A DNA stretch of 10,590 nt from RGIG8748 sp045545635 (GTDB lineage Bacteria > Bacillota > Clostridia > UMGS1810): positions 1 to 10,590 of the forward strand of contig JAZQBI010000140.1 of assembly GCA_045545635.1 (NCBI GenBank), read 5' to 3'. The position numbers and the translations under genes were made by a program. Positions 1-6,491 of this stretch are shown here, in pieces; position 1 is the first letter of the stretch; the number at the start of each line of letters is the position of its first letter. The notes beneath the pieces were generated by a model. It was not told the origin of the DNA. It did not search any database and saw only the letters and a list, made by a program, of their open reading frames with translations.

Positions 1-269
1 ACACCTATGACGAAAAAGGTAACCTTGTGTATAATGTCAGCGGAGATATCTGGTTTAAGTATGTATATGATGATAGGGGTAATTGCACCAATTACGAGAA
101 CTCAAGCGGATACAGTGAGATAAAGGTGTACAATGAAAAAAATATGCTCATATACCACGAAGATTCCAACGGGTTCTGGAAAAGGTATGTCTATGACGAA
201 AGGGGCAACCTTGTCCGTACAGAAGATTCAAAGGGTAATTGGATTAATTACATAGTTATGAATATATGA
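1..269 (+). CDS. C-terminal end of a YD-repeat (RHS-like) protein, partial
   Basis: An open frame enters from the left edge (first complete codon at base 3) and stops at 267-269. The 88 visible residues are four tandem units of 20-21 residues, each opening with Y-[DN]-[DE]-[KR]-G/N-N (YDEKGN, YDDRGN, YNEKNM, YDERGN). This is the YD/RHS repeat, which in large surface or secreted proteins forms a beta-sheet shell. There is no conserved RHS core end and no variable toxin tip: the frame stops within what should be a fifth unit (NYIVMNI). Reading two bases differently restores YEYDER, so the end looks like a frameshifted or recombined repeat. The true start is outside the window. Its stop overlaps the next start by ATGA, so the two genes are probably translated from one message. 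The repeat class is clear; the function of this protein is not. Confidence 0.8.
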   Translation, partial: TYDEKGNLVYNVSGDIWFKYVYDDRGNCTNYENSSGYSEIKVYNEKNMLIYHEDSNGFWKRYVYDERGNLVRTEDSKGNWINYIVMNI

Positions 270-724
270 TGAAAGAAACTACATTATGCTATATAGAAAA
301 TAGCGGTAAGTACCTTATGCTTTATCGCAATAAAAAGAAAAATGATTCCAATGCCGGTAAATGGATTGGAATCGGTGGAAAGATAGAAAGCGGAGAAAGT
401 CAGGAAGAATGTATGCTCCGTGAGGTCAGAGAGGAAACGGGAATAGAACTTACCAAATGGAAATACAGAGGCATAGTTGATTTTCTGTCTGATACATGGG
501 ACGATGAGAGAATGTATCTTTACACAGCAGAGACAGATGTATGGAATGTTACATCCTGCAATGAAGGAGAGCTTAGGTGGATAGAAAAAAATGATGTAGA
601 GTCTCTTAACCTTTGGGAAGGGGACAGGGTATTCCTCAAGCTAATTCTGGATGATGCCGGATTTTTTGAATTGACACTTAAATATAATGGTGATACTTTG
701 CAATCGGCAGAATGGAAAAAATAG
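266..724 (+). CDS. Nudix hydrolase (MutT/8-oxo-dGTP diphosphatase-like)
   Basis: This 152-residue protein has a complete Nudix box, G-x5-E-x7-R-E-V-x-E-E-x-G-I: G38, E44, R52, E53, E56, E57 and G59. Family members hydrolyse nucleoside diphosphates linked to another group, using Mg2+ held by the box glutamates. The N-terminal half (LCYIENSGKYLMLYRN, then GKWIGIGGK) resembles MutT-type proteins that act on oxidised purine nucleotides, but substrate cannot be fixed from sequence. Length is normal for the family and no signal peptide is seen. Two ATGs lie in tandem at 266 and 269. No Shine-Dalgarno precedes them, and the first overlaps the stop of the upstream gene (ATGA), which suggests translation by reinitiation. 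A long hairpin terminator follows 10 bases after the stop. Confidence 0.9.
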   Translation: MMKETTLCYIENSGKYLMLYRNKKKNDSNAGKWIGIGGKIESGESQEECMLREVREETGIELTKWKYRGIVDFLSDTWDDERMYLYTAETDVWNVTSCNEGELRWIEKNDVESLNLWEGDRVFLKLILDDAGFFELTLKYNGDTLQSAEWKK

Positions 725-734
725 TAGAATTATA

Positions 735-786
735 AAAAACAACCTATTAATTGAGCTTGAACGAGCACAATTAATAGGTTGTTTTT
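735..786. terminator. Long hairpin terminator after the Nudix gene
   Basis: Bases 735-753 pair perfectly with 768-786 (19 bp), and the 14-base loop can fold a further GCT/AGC. The stem ends in A5 on the left and T5 on the right, so it can act in both directions. It closes the Nudix transcript and could also stop leftward transcription from the deacetylase gene. Confidence 0.85.
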
Positions 787-928
787 ATAAGCCTTTGGGT
801 GTATAAATCAAAATTATCACACCAAAACAGGACTATCCTCTGCAATTGTCAAATGCCAAAGGGCTTTGCCTGTCAGCAACTGCCTCTGAAGGGCTTGCAT
901 TGTATATTAATTCATTTTGCTGCAGCAC
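787..928. other. Structured non-coding spacer, possible relic of a repeat
   Basis: No gene was found in either direction. The stretch holds several short dyads: TTTGGGTGT near 793 facing ACACCAAA near 829, CAAAG-GG-CTTTG at 857-868, and GCAA..GCC facing GGC-TTGC at 876-898. On the minus strand it can be read open for about 30 residues, with no start or ribosome site. The density of dyads suggests a dispersed palindromic element, but only one copy is visible here. Confidence 0.35.
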
Positions 929-1735
929 TTATTTACCGATTCTTTGCATCAGTAAGTTATGAATAGCTTCCGCACTTCTTCCTTTTCCACGGTTAAATCG
1001 TATAAAGGGAAGTCTTATGTCCTGGGTCCAGTATTCTGTACTGCAGAAACGGCTATAGCCGCGCTTGGAAAAAATAGCATCAACAGAATCGGTATACACA
1101 CCATAAGGATATGATACACTTATTGGTTCTTTGCCGGTAATACGTTTTATGAGGTCAGCATTTTTGTCGAAGTCTGCTATAACTTCCAGCGGATAGTTTC
1201 GATACACACTTTCAACCTCGTAGGGAGCACAGGCGTGAACATTATAGGTATGGTTGCCTATTTCCACAAGGGGAGAGCGGGAAAGATTACGGAGCTGATC
1301 GCTTGTCATATAATTTTTGGTATCTATAAGAGCACCTACTACAAAGAAAGTGGCTTTGATATTATATTTTTCCAGTATGGGGAGTGCATGAGTGTAATCG
1401 CTGGAATATCCGTCATCAAATGTAATTGCAGCAAATTTACCACTACCGGGTTTGTTATTTACTTTGGTAAGCTCCGATGCGGTTTTGAACAGGAAGCCTT
1501 GGGATACAAGATATCTGATATCTTCTTCAAATTCTTGTGAGGTTATGGTAAATTCGTTCTGCTCTTCGGGTATGTCTGATATTTTGTGATACATCAGATT
1601 GAATGATACATCTCCATAGGTTCTGCCTGCATAGTACATATGTGCTCTGTGTCTGTGTTCTATGGGTGCAGCAGCAAGAGCAGGGCATTGAAAAAGAAGA
1701 ATTAAAGATATGATAACCGGCAATGCTCTTTTCAT
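929..1735 (-). CDS. Secreted polysaccharide deacetylase (NodB/CE4 family)
   Basis: This is a 268-residue protein with an N-terminal signal peptide (KR, a hydrophobic run at about 4-20, then ALAAA) and a NodB-type fold. Visible family motifs are MYHKI (48-52), the metal/catalytic motif TFDDGY (105-110, D107 and D108), the zinc-binding H-T-x3-H motif (H162, H167) and SYPYG (208-212). Family members remove N- or O-acetyl groups from cell-wall or exopolysaccharide sugars such as GlcNAc in peptidoglycan. The arginine often found before the P-Y-G motif is absent (ISVSYPYG), so activity could differ from the standard enzyme. Start choice: AAAGGAG lies 6 bases before ATG 1735. It has its own promoter and lies downstream of, but is separated by a terminator from, the secreted protein at 1871-3553. 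The exact substrate is unknown. Confidence 0.9.
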   Translation of the reverse strand: MKRALPVIISLILLFQCPALAAAPIEHRHRAHMYYAGRTYGDVSFNLMYHKISDIPEEQNEFTITSQEFEEDIRYLVSQGFLFKTASELTKVNNKPGSGKFAAITFDDGYSSDYTHALPILEKYNIKATFFVVGALIDTKNYMTSDQLRNLSRSPLVEIGNHTYNVHACAPYEVESVYRNYPLEVIADFDKNADLIKRITGKEPISVSYPYGVYTDSVDAIFSKRGYSRFCSTEYWTQDIRLPFIRFNRGKGRSAEAIHNLLMQRIGK

Positions 1736-1784
1736 GGTTAGCTCCTTTTCGTAAGAGTGATAGTTCGGAAAAACTCCTTACTAT

Positions 1785-1813
1785 ATTTTACTTGAAAACT
1801 TTATAAATATCAA
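1785..1813 (-). promoter_or_regulatory. Promoter of the deacetylase gene
   Basis: Read on the minus strand: TTGATA (1813-1808), 17-base spacer, TAAAAT (1790-1785). Each box is one base from consensus, and the start codon lies about 50 bases further on. Confidence 0.65.
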
Positions 1814-1823
1814 TAGCTTCAAT

Positions 1824-1854
1824 AAAAAAAGACGGGTAAAACCCGTCTTTTTTT
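1824..1854 (-). terminator. Terminator of the secreted 560-residue protein gene
   Basis: GACGGGT (1831-1837), loop AAA, ACCCGTC (1841-1847), flanked by A7 on the left and T7 on the right. It sits 17 bases after the stop of the minus-strand gene at 1871 and works as a U-tract terminator in that direction; the T7 would allow it to act rightward as well. Confidence 0.9.
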
Positions 1855-1870
1855 AAAAATCATTTAAGAT

Positions 1871-3553
1871 TTATTTTTTCTGAACCTTCTGAACTTCACC
1901 ATTGATGATAACTTTAGCTAAGCTGTCGTCACCATAATAGTCGATTTCGAAGTCAGCAGCATCTTCGGATACATATCCGCCAGCCTTTGTTCCGGCAACG
2001 GGAGCACCTGCGCCACCGTATACACCGAATACAGACTTGTTCTGATATTCTGCACCGATAAGAAGTGTGTCTAAGAGTTCATCCTTAAGCCAGATCTGGA
2101 TATAAGGAGCTTCTACTTCGATATGGTAGTTACCATATGTACCTGTAGCTTCTCTGAGAACAGGGAGACCTGTCTTGGAATCTCTAGCGAGTACGCCGTC
2201 GAGATACTTAGCTTCAATAATCTTGAAGGGTTCTGCAGCTTCTGCGAATGCATACTTCCATTCAACCTTAGGAGTAGCCTTACCGCCGGTCTTTCTGTAT
2301 ACTCTGGGGAGGTCATCGCGACCATCGAATACGAGGTTACCAACTACGAGGTACTGATACATGTAGTAGGGTTCATCTGTTTCATAAACAGGTTCTGTCC
2401 AGGAAACAGGGTTTTCAACAACGATTTCACCGATCTTTTTGCCAGCTGCATCGAAGTATTCCTTCATAGGAGCAGTCCAAGCTTTAACGGAATCAGCATC
2501 CCACTTCCAAGCTTTGCTACCGGGATATGCAGCAAGGAATTCTTTGGAAAGAACCTTGTGACCGTCTGTAGCAAGTGTAGGACCATCTATAACCTTTGTA
2601 TAGATTGCAGGGAACTTGTTAGCGATTTCTTCATCAGAAACATAGAATACGCCGTTTTCTCTGTTCTTTCTGTTGAGGTTTTCATCGCTGAAGAATGTAT
2701 CATCAACAACTTCGATTGTCTTGTAATCGATTTTGCCATCTGCATCATAATCGTATGCAACATTGTGGTCGTAATCATAGTTAGGACCAAAATCAAGTAA
2801 AGAAAGATCAATACCGAATTCCTTGTACATGTCAAGGATGTGTCTATCTTCTTCAAGACGAGCTTCGATGATAGCTGTAAGGTATTCTACAAGCTTTTCA
2901 CCCTTAAGAACCTTAACCTTTTCATCAAAGTCAGCGGGAACGAAGGGAACGCCTTCTTTTTTGATTTCAGCCTGAACCTTAGCATCTGTAAGGTCAGCAG
3001 TTACGGGAACGATACGTCTTCCGATTTCTCTACCGTTAAGGTCATATCTGTTAACACCGATGAGTTCGAAGCTTTCTTCAATTTCTGCAAGTCTGTTTGT
3101 AGGAACAAGTAATGTCTTGTCTACATCAGGAGTTCTGCCGAAATCCCATGCCCAACCATAGTTAGGAATGTTTGTCTGCTGTCTCTGATAGATCTGATAG
3201 GGGAAGGAAAGTTCGAACATATAGTCAACGAACTTTGTTTCCCACTGGGGGAATGTGTTGTTGTACTTTGTAATTACCTGATAGTTACCTTCGAGGTAAA
3301 GTCTGTCATATCCAGCGTGGGGATAATCAAACTCATAGCCTTCGGGTACCCATACGATGTCCTCTGCTGCGAGAGGTTCAATCTTATGGTTGCTTGTGTA
3401 ATGTCCATCGATAACTTCGTTGTAGATTTTACCGATGTTGTCAAGGTCTCTCCAGTCATAGCCTGCAGGAACCCATGCGGCAGAAGCACAGATTGTGCTA
3501 AGTGCCATAACAGCAGTAAGAGCAATAGCTACTGCCTTCTTAGTAATGCGCAT
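1871..3553 (-). CDS. Secreted protein of unknown function, Tyr/Trp/Asp-rich, probably highly expressed
   Basis: I do not recognise this 560-residue protein. It starts with a clear signal peptide (RITKK, hydrophobic 7-20, cleavage likely after CASA at 25). No LPXTG, SLH, lipobox or C-terminal membrane span is visible, so it is probably released or held non-covalently. Short motifs recur: WVPAGY (27-32) and WVPEGY (68-73); KIYNEVIDG (42-50) and AIYTKVIDG (316-324), both followed by H-K; and D-x2-G-[RK]-[EK]-I-G at 171-178 and 368-375. This suggests a duplicated, diverged module. DYDADGKID (268-276) resembles a calcium-binding loop, but the twelfth position is T rather than D/E. Start choice: AAAGGAGG lies 8 bases before ATG 3553, and a perfect promoter lies upstream; a longer in-frame start at 3742 would lie upstream of that promoter. 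Codon use resembles the ribosomal genes nearby, consistent with high expression. Confidence 0.8.
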   Translation of the reverse strand: MRITKKAVAIALTAVMALSTICASAAWVPAGYDWRDLDNIGKIYNEVIDGHYTSNHKIEPLAAEDIVWVPEGYEFDYPHAGYDRLYLEGNYQVITKYNNTFPQWETKFVDYMFELSFPYQIYQRQQTNIPNYGWAWDFGRTPDVDKTLLVPTNRLAEIEESFELIGVNRYDLNGREIGRRIVPVTADLTDAKVQAEIKKEGVPFVPADFDEKVKVLKGEKLVEYLTAIIEARLEEDRHILDMYKEFGIDLSLLDFGPNYDYDHNVAYDYDADGKIDYKTIEVVDDTFFSDENLNRKNRENGVFYVSDEEIANKFPAIYTKVIDGPTLATDGHKVLSKEFLAAYPGSKAWKWDADSVKAWTAPMKEYFDAAGKKIGEIVVENPVSWTEPVYETDEPYYMYQYLVVGNLVFDGRDDLPRVYRKTGGKATPKVEWKYAFAEAAEPFKIIEAKYLDGVLARDSKTGLPVLREATGTYGNYHIEVEAPYIQIWLKDELLDTLLIGAEYQNKSVFGVYGGAGAPVAGTKAGGYVSEDAADFEIDYYGDDSLAKVIINGEVQKVQKK

Positions 3554-3595
3554 AAAAAATGCCTCCTTTAATTTTTTTGCCGGAAAAACCCGCAC

Positions 3596-3605
3596 GTCAA
3601 TTGAC
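3596..3605. promoter_or_regulatory. Perfect palindrome in the 5' leader of the secreted protein gene
   Basis: GTCAATTGAC is a 10-bp perfect dyad about 40 bases after the predicted transcription start and about 40 before the start codon. It could be an operator or chance; no second copy was seen near this promoter. Confidence 0.25.
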
Positions 3606-3649
3606 AAGCTACGCCTTCCAACTGATTCGAAATTGCTCATTTCACGAAT

Positions 3650-3678
3650 ATTATAGAATATATTTCCATGTTTGTCAA
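3650..3678 (-). promoter_or_regulatory. Perfect consensus sigma-A promoter of the secreted protein gene
   Basis: Read on the minus strand: TTGACA (3678-3673), exactly 17 bases, TATAAT (3655-3650). Transcription should start near 3643, giving a leader of about 90 bases. It implies strong vegetative transcription and fixes the start at 3553. Confidence 0.85.
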
Positions 3679-3820
3679 TATCTTTTTTTATTTTTTGCCT
3701 TAAAATTCCATCATTTAACACAATTGTAATATTGGTATACAAATAATTCCAAAGGCCTTGCTGTATATTAATGTTGTTTTCGGAAATCCGGATGAAAAAG
3801 CAGTGTTGAAAATCATCAAT

Positions 3821-3848
3821 TTGTTCCGTGCAGGGTATTATATATAAT
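3821..3848 (+). promoter_or_regulatory. Possible second upstream promoter of the rpmG operon
   Basis: TTGTTC (3821-3826), 16 bases, TATAAT (3843-3848). The -10 box is perfect but the -35 is weak. The surrounding 3743-3909 stretch holds no supportable gene. Confidence 0.3.
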
Positions 3849-3909
3849 GTAGCTTTTGGTGTGCGCCTTCGATTTGCAAAAGTTTATTTTTCCGTTTTTC
3901 AAAAAAAAC

Positions 3910-3938
3910 TTGACTTTTATCTGCAGCTGTGTTATAGT
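3910..3938 (+). promoter_or_regulatory. Main promoter of the rpmG-secE-nusG operon
   Basis: TTGACT (3910-3915), 17 bases, TATAGT (3933-3938); each box is one base from consensus. Transcription should start near 3945, leaving a leader of about 105 bases that contains an A/T-only inverted repeat (AAAAATTTA facing TAAATTTTT). Confidence 0.75.
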
Positions 3939-4050
3939 ATTGATTGCTGATAAAAAGGTCTTTTTTTTGTGTGCAAAAATTTATTATTAAATTTTTCATA
4001 TAATAAAGCTACTTACAAAAGCACGAATTTAATTTGGGAGGTGCCCAGGC

Positions 4051-4200
4051 ATGAGAGTAAAAATCACTTTGGCGTGCAGCCAGTGCAAGCAGAGAAACTA
4101 CAACACCATCAAAAACAAGAAGAACGATCCCGACAGACTTGAAATGAAGAAGTACTGCCGTTTCTGCAGACAGCACACAATGCATAAGGAAACAAAATAA
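4051..4200 (+). CDS. rpmG: 50S ribosomal protein L33
   Basis: This 49-residue protein is the zinc-ribbon form of L33, a small protein of the large ribosomal subunit near the E site. Four cysteines form the metal site: C9-x2-C12 and C36-x2-C39. This is the C+ form, which needs zinc; some Firmicutes carry a second, cysteine-free copy used under zinc limitation, and none is visible here. The strong ribosome site GGGAGGTG at 4035-4042 precedes ATG 4051. The order L33-SecE-NusG is typical of Firmicutes. It is the first gene after the main operon promoter, and 60 bases without any gene or tRNA separate it from secE. Confidence 0.95.
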   Translation: MRVKITLACSQCKQRNYNTIKNKKNDPDRLEMKKYCRFCRQHTMHKETK

Positions 4201-4260
4201 TTCCTTTGTATAGTACAGTCGGCAGACAATCGTTTATTTTATTTAGAGAGGTGAAGCGTT

Positions 4261-4473
4261 GTGGCAGAGGCTAATGTAAAAAAACAGAATAAAATTTTGA
4301 AATTCTTCAAAGAAGTTAAGTCTGAAATGAAGAAAGTGGTTTGGCCCTCAAGAAAGCAGCTTGTTAACAACACCTTGATTGTTATTGCAGTTGTTGTTCT
4401 CGTATGTGTGGTAATTGCAATTTTTGATGCAATATTCCAGTTCGGACTTTTCAAACTGTTGTTAGGCAGATAA
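4261..4473 (+). CDS. secE: Protein translocase subunit SecE
   Basis: This 70-residue protein is the short, single-span SecE of Gram-positive bacteria, which clamps SecY in the SecYEG membrane channel. An N-terminal amphipathic part (FFKEVKSEMKKVVWPSRKQL, about 15-34) includes the conserved K-V-x-W-P-[ST] motif. A single membrane helix follows at about 38-60 (TLIVIAVVVLVCVVIAIF). It starts with GTG at 4261, with GAGAGGTG at 4246-4253 as the ribosome site. It lies between rpmG and nusG in the usual order. Length is normal for the family in Firmicutes. Confidence 0.95.
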   Translation: MAEANVKKQNKILKFFKEVKSEMKKVVWPSRKQLVNNTLIVIAVVVLVCVVIAIFDAIFQFGLFKLLLGR

Positions 4474-4505
4474 TATTGGCACTGTTGTAATATTGTGCGT
4501 AAGTC

Positions 4506-4529
4506 GGGTAAGTCTGCAGGGCTTATCCC
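4506..4529 (+). other. Small hairpin in the secE-nusG spacer
   Basis: GGGTAAG (4506-4512) can pair with CTTATCCC (4522-4529) with one bulged base. No U-tract follows, so it is not a terminator; it may shape RNA processing or translation of nusG, or do nothing. Confidence 0.25.
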
Positions 4530-4558
4530 CTTATCTGTGTTAAAAAGGAGGCCGGAAT

Positions 4559-5092
4559 ATGGGCGCAATTAAGTCAAACCGTAATGCTAAATGGTATGTT
4601 GTTCATACTTATTCCGGGTATGAAAACAAAGTAAAAACCAATTTGGAAAAAGCTATCGAAAACCGTAATCTTGAAGAGCTCATTGTAGACATCAAGGTTC
4701 CTACCGAAGATGTTGTTGAGACTAAGGGTGAAGAAAAAAAAGTAGTTACCCGCAAGATTTTTCCCGGTTATGTACTTATTAAAATGGTTATGACAGATGA
4801 CACCTGGTACATTGTCCGCAACACCACCGGTGTTACAGGCTTTGTAGGTCCTGCATCCAAACCCGTTCCCCTTACGGAGGAAGAGGTTGAGGCACTTGGC
4901 GTAGAAGTTAGAGAGGCAAGTGTTAACTATGCAGTAGGTGATAATGTAAGAGTTATCTCAGGTGCTTTTGCAAATCAGATAGGTATAGTTGAAGATATGG
5001 ATATAAAAGCACGCAAGGTCAATGTGAGTGTCGTAATGTTTGGCAGAAAGACACCCCTTGAGCTTGACATAAACGGAGTAGAATCCATATAA
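4559..5092 (+). CDS. nusG: Transcription termination/antitermination factor NusG
   Basis: This 177-residue protein binds RNA polymerase and modulates elongation, pausing and termination. The N-terminal NGN domain is clear: WYVVHTYSGYENKVK (12-26), FPGYVLIKM near 68-76 and WYIVRNTTGVTGFVG near 82-96. The C-terminal KOW domain (about 125-177) has VGDNVRVISGAFANQIGIVE and FGRKTPLEL. Length matches the usual 170-185 residues. AAGGAGG at 4545-4551 precedes ATG 4559. The gene continues the rpmG-secE operon, and a structured 111-base stretch follows before the L1-type site that precedes rplK. Confidence 0.97.
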   Translation: MGAIKSNRNAKWYVVHTYSGYENKVKTNLEKAIENRNLEELIVDIKVPTEDVVETKGEEKKVVTRKIFPGYVLIKMVMTDDTWYIVRNTTGVTGFVGPASKPVPLTEEEVEALGVEVREASVNYAVGDNVRVISGAFANQIGIVEDMDIKARKVNVSVVMFGRKTPLELDINGVESI

Positions 5093-5106
5093 CTTTTTGT
5101 TAATAG

Positions 5107-5177
5107 CGGTCTCTATAGACCGATATTATATGTACCCCGGACTTTTGTCCGCACATTTTGGTTTTCAAAATGTGGAC
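5107..5177 (+). promoter_or_regulatory. Three-hairpin leader in the nusG-rplK spacer
   Basis: Three consecutive hairpins are visible: CGGTCT/AGACCG (5107-5122, loop CTAT), CGGAC/GTCCG (5138-5151, loop TTTT) and CACATTTTG/CAAAATGTG (5152-5174, loop of five). GTC at 5147-5149 can pair either in the second hairpin or with GAC at 5175-5177 extending the third, so the folds compete. None has a following U-tract. Confidence 0.5.
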
Positions 5178-5203
5178 GAGTATGCGTTTGTATGTTCGTT
5201 GGC

Positions 5204-5240
5204 GTGGGAGGATGTCTCAGACATTCCGATTTATTACCAC
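5204..5240 (+). promoter_or_regulatory. L1-binding-site mimic before rplK (autoregulatory RNA element)
   Basis: GTGGGAGGAUGUC at the left can pair with GACAUUCC and then ACCAC at the right: an outer stem GTGG (5204-5207)/CCAC (5237-5240), an asymmetric internal loop with GAG opposite GAUUUAUUA, and an inner stem GGATGUC/GACAU(U)CC with loop UCA. From memory, the L1-binding helix of E. coli 23S rRNA has GGUGGGAGG opposite CCGACCUUGAAAUACCAC, the same layout. L1 is known to repress the rplK-rplA message by such mimicry. The site ends 10 bases before the rplK ribosome site. Confidence 0.75.
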
Positions 5241-5265
5241 ATTTGTTTTTAAGGAGGTGTGCTAA

Positions 5266-5691
5266 ATGGCACAGAAAGTAACAGGTTTTATCAAGCTTCA
5301 GATTGAAGCAGGCAAGGCTAATCCGGCTCCCCCGGTAGGTGCTGCATTAGGTCAGCATGGTGTTAATATCATGCAGTTTTGTAAGGAGTTCAATGAAAAA
5401 ACCGCAAAGGACGCAGGTCTTGTAATTCCGGTAGTTATCACCGTATATCAGGACAGATCTTTTACATTTATCACCAAAACTCCCCCTGCAGCTGTTCTTT
5501 TGAAGAAGGCATGCAAAATAAACAGCGGTTCGGGTGTACCGAACAAGACAAAGGTTGCTACTATAGGCAAAGATGCATTAAGAGCTATTGCTGAACAGAA
5601 AATGCCTGACCTTAACGCTGCAAGCGTTGAATCAGCTATGAGTATGATTGCAGGTACTGCAAGAAGCATGGGTATCGTAGTAGAAGACTAA
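5266..5691 (+). CDS. rplK: 50S ribosomal protein L11
   Basis: L11 (141 residues, the usual length) binds the GTPase-associated region of 23S rRNA at the base of the L10-L12 stalk and helps in factor-dependent GTP hydrolysis and the stringent response. Visible motifs are the N-terminal KLQIEAGKANPAPPVGAALG run (11-30) with the conserved proline turn, GVNIMQFCKEFN (33-44), and a C-terminal RNA-binding domain with TKTPPAA near 70-76 and GTARSMGI near the end. AAGGAGGTG at 5251-5259 precedes ATG 5266. It is the first gene after the L1-type element and is followed, 58 bases later, by rplA. Confidence 0.98.
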   Translation: MAQKVTGFIKLQIEAGKANPAPPVGAALGQHGVNIMQFCKEFNEKTAKDAGLVIPVVITVYQDRSFTFITKTPPAAVLLKKACKINSGSGVPNKTKVATIGKDALRAIAEQKMPDLNAASVESAMSMIAGTARSMGIVVED

Positions 5692-5702
5692 TTGTTTATT
5701 TC

Positions 5703-5732
5703 GTGGGAGGAATTAAATTTCCGACTGACCAC
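5703..5732 (+). promoter_or_regulatory. Second L1-binding-site mimic, directly before rplA
   Basis: The same layout as the element at 5204-5240: GTGGGAGGAA opening, inner stem GGAA (5709-5712)/TTCC (5719-5722), then GACTGACCAC, with outer stem GTGG (5703-5706)/CCAC (5729-5732). It ends three bases before the rplA ribosome site (AAGGAGG, 5735-5741), so L1 bound here would be expected to block ribosome loading on its own gene. Confidence 0.7.
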
Positions 5733-5749
5733 ATAAGGAGGAAAGTAAA

Positions 5750-6445
5750 GTGCGTAAAGGTAAAAAATATTTAGAAAGTGCCAAGCTTATCGAAAAGGGC
5801 AAGGCATATGATGTACAGGAGGCTTTTGATCTTGTAATAAAGACCTCCAAGGCAAAGTTTGACGAAACAGTTGAGGCTCACTTCAGACTCGGTGTTGACT
5901 CAAGACATGCCGACCAGCAGGTTAGAGGTGCAGTTGTACTGCCCCATGGTACCGGTAAGAAAATCAGAGTTCTCGTTTTCGCTAAGGGCGACAATGTTCA
6001 GAAGGCTCTTGATGCCGGCGCTGACTATGCAGGTGCAGAAGAATTAGTAACAAAAATCCAGAGTGAAAACTGGTTTGATTTTGATGTAGTTGTAGCTACC
6101 CCCGATATGATGGGTGTTGTTGGTAGAATAGGTAGAGTATTAGGTCCTAAGGGACTTATGCCTAACCCCAAGGCAGGTACTGTAACTCCCGATGTTGCAA
6201 AGGCTGTTGAGGATATCAAAGCCGGTAAGATCGAGTACAGACTTGACAAATCCAACATTATTCACTGCCCCATCGGCAAGAGCTCTTTCGGTGTTGAAAA
6301 GCTTACCGAAAACTTTGAAACTCTTGTTGGTGCTATTGTTAAGGCTAAGCCTGCAGCAGCAAAAGGTCAGTATTTAAAGAGCATTGCCGTATCTTCCACA
6401 ATGGGACCCGGCGTTAAGCTCAACACATCCAAGTTCGGTAACTGA
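5750..6445 (+). CDS. rplA: 50S ribosomal protein L1
   Basis: L1 (231 residues, the usual length) forms the mobile L1 stalk at the E site of the ribosome and represses its own message. Recognisable blocks are AVVLPHGTGKKIRVLVFAKG near 61-80, the conserved MGVVGRIGRVLGPKGLMPNP run in the middle (120-139) and the C-terminal KAKPAAAKGQYLKSIAVSST region near 203-222. Start is GTG 5750, 8 bases after AAGGAGG; the MRKGKKY N-terminus matches the family. A second promoter for rplJ-rplL lies 12 bases after the stop, so the operon is divided here into two transcription units that may partly read through. Confidence 0.98.
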   Translation: MRKGKKYLESAKLIEKGKAYDVQEAFDLVIKTSKAKFDETVEAHFRLGVDSRHADQQVRGAVVLPHGTGKKIRVLVFAKGDNVQKALDAGADYAGAEELVTKIQSENWFDFDVVVATPDMMGVVGRIGRVLGPKGLMPNPKAGTVTPDVAKAVEDIKAGKIEYRLDKSNIIHCPIGKSSFGVEKLTENFETLVGAIVKAKPAAAKGQYLKSIAVSSTMGPGVKLNTSKFGN

Positions 6446-6456
6446 TAAAATAACAC

Positions 6457-6485
6457 TTGACAAAACGCTTATCCTGTGTTATTAT
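6457..6485 (+). promoter_or_regulatory. Promoter of rplJ-rplL
   Basis: TTGACA (6457-6462), 17 bases, TATTAT (6480-6485), starting 12 bases after the rplA stop. Predicted transcription start is near 6492, just before the L10 leader. Confidence 0.8.
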
Positions 6486-6491
6486 ATCATA

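Noticed and set aside
2123..2800. 225-residue open frame antisense to the secreted protein gene
   Set aside because: It is the reverse shadow of a strongly codon-biased gene, has no ribosome site or recognisable domain.
3554..3742. 63-residue upstream extension of the secreted protein
   Set aside because: It contains the perfect promoter and ribosome site of the real start, has no signal peptide at its own N-terminus, and the start at 3553 gives a textbook signal sequence.
3719..3835. Short open frame reading NVVFGNPDEKAVLKIINLF in the region before the rpmG promoter
   Set aside because: It has no ATG/GTG start or ribosome site and ends quickly; it looks like chance.
4201..4260. Possible tRNA between rpmG and secE, as occurs in some Firmicutes
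   Set aside because: The spacer is only 60 bases and shows no cloverleaf arms or TTCRANY loop.
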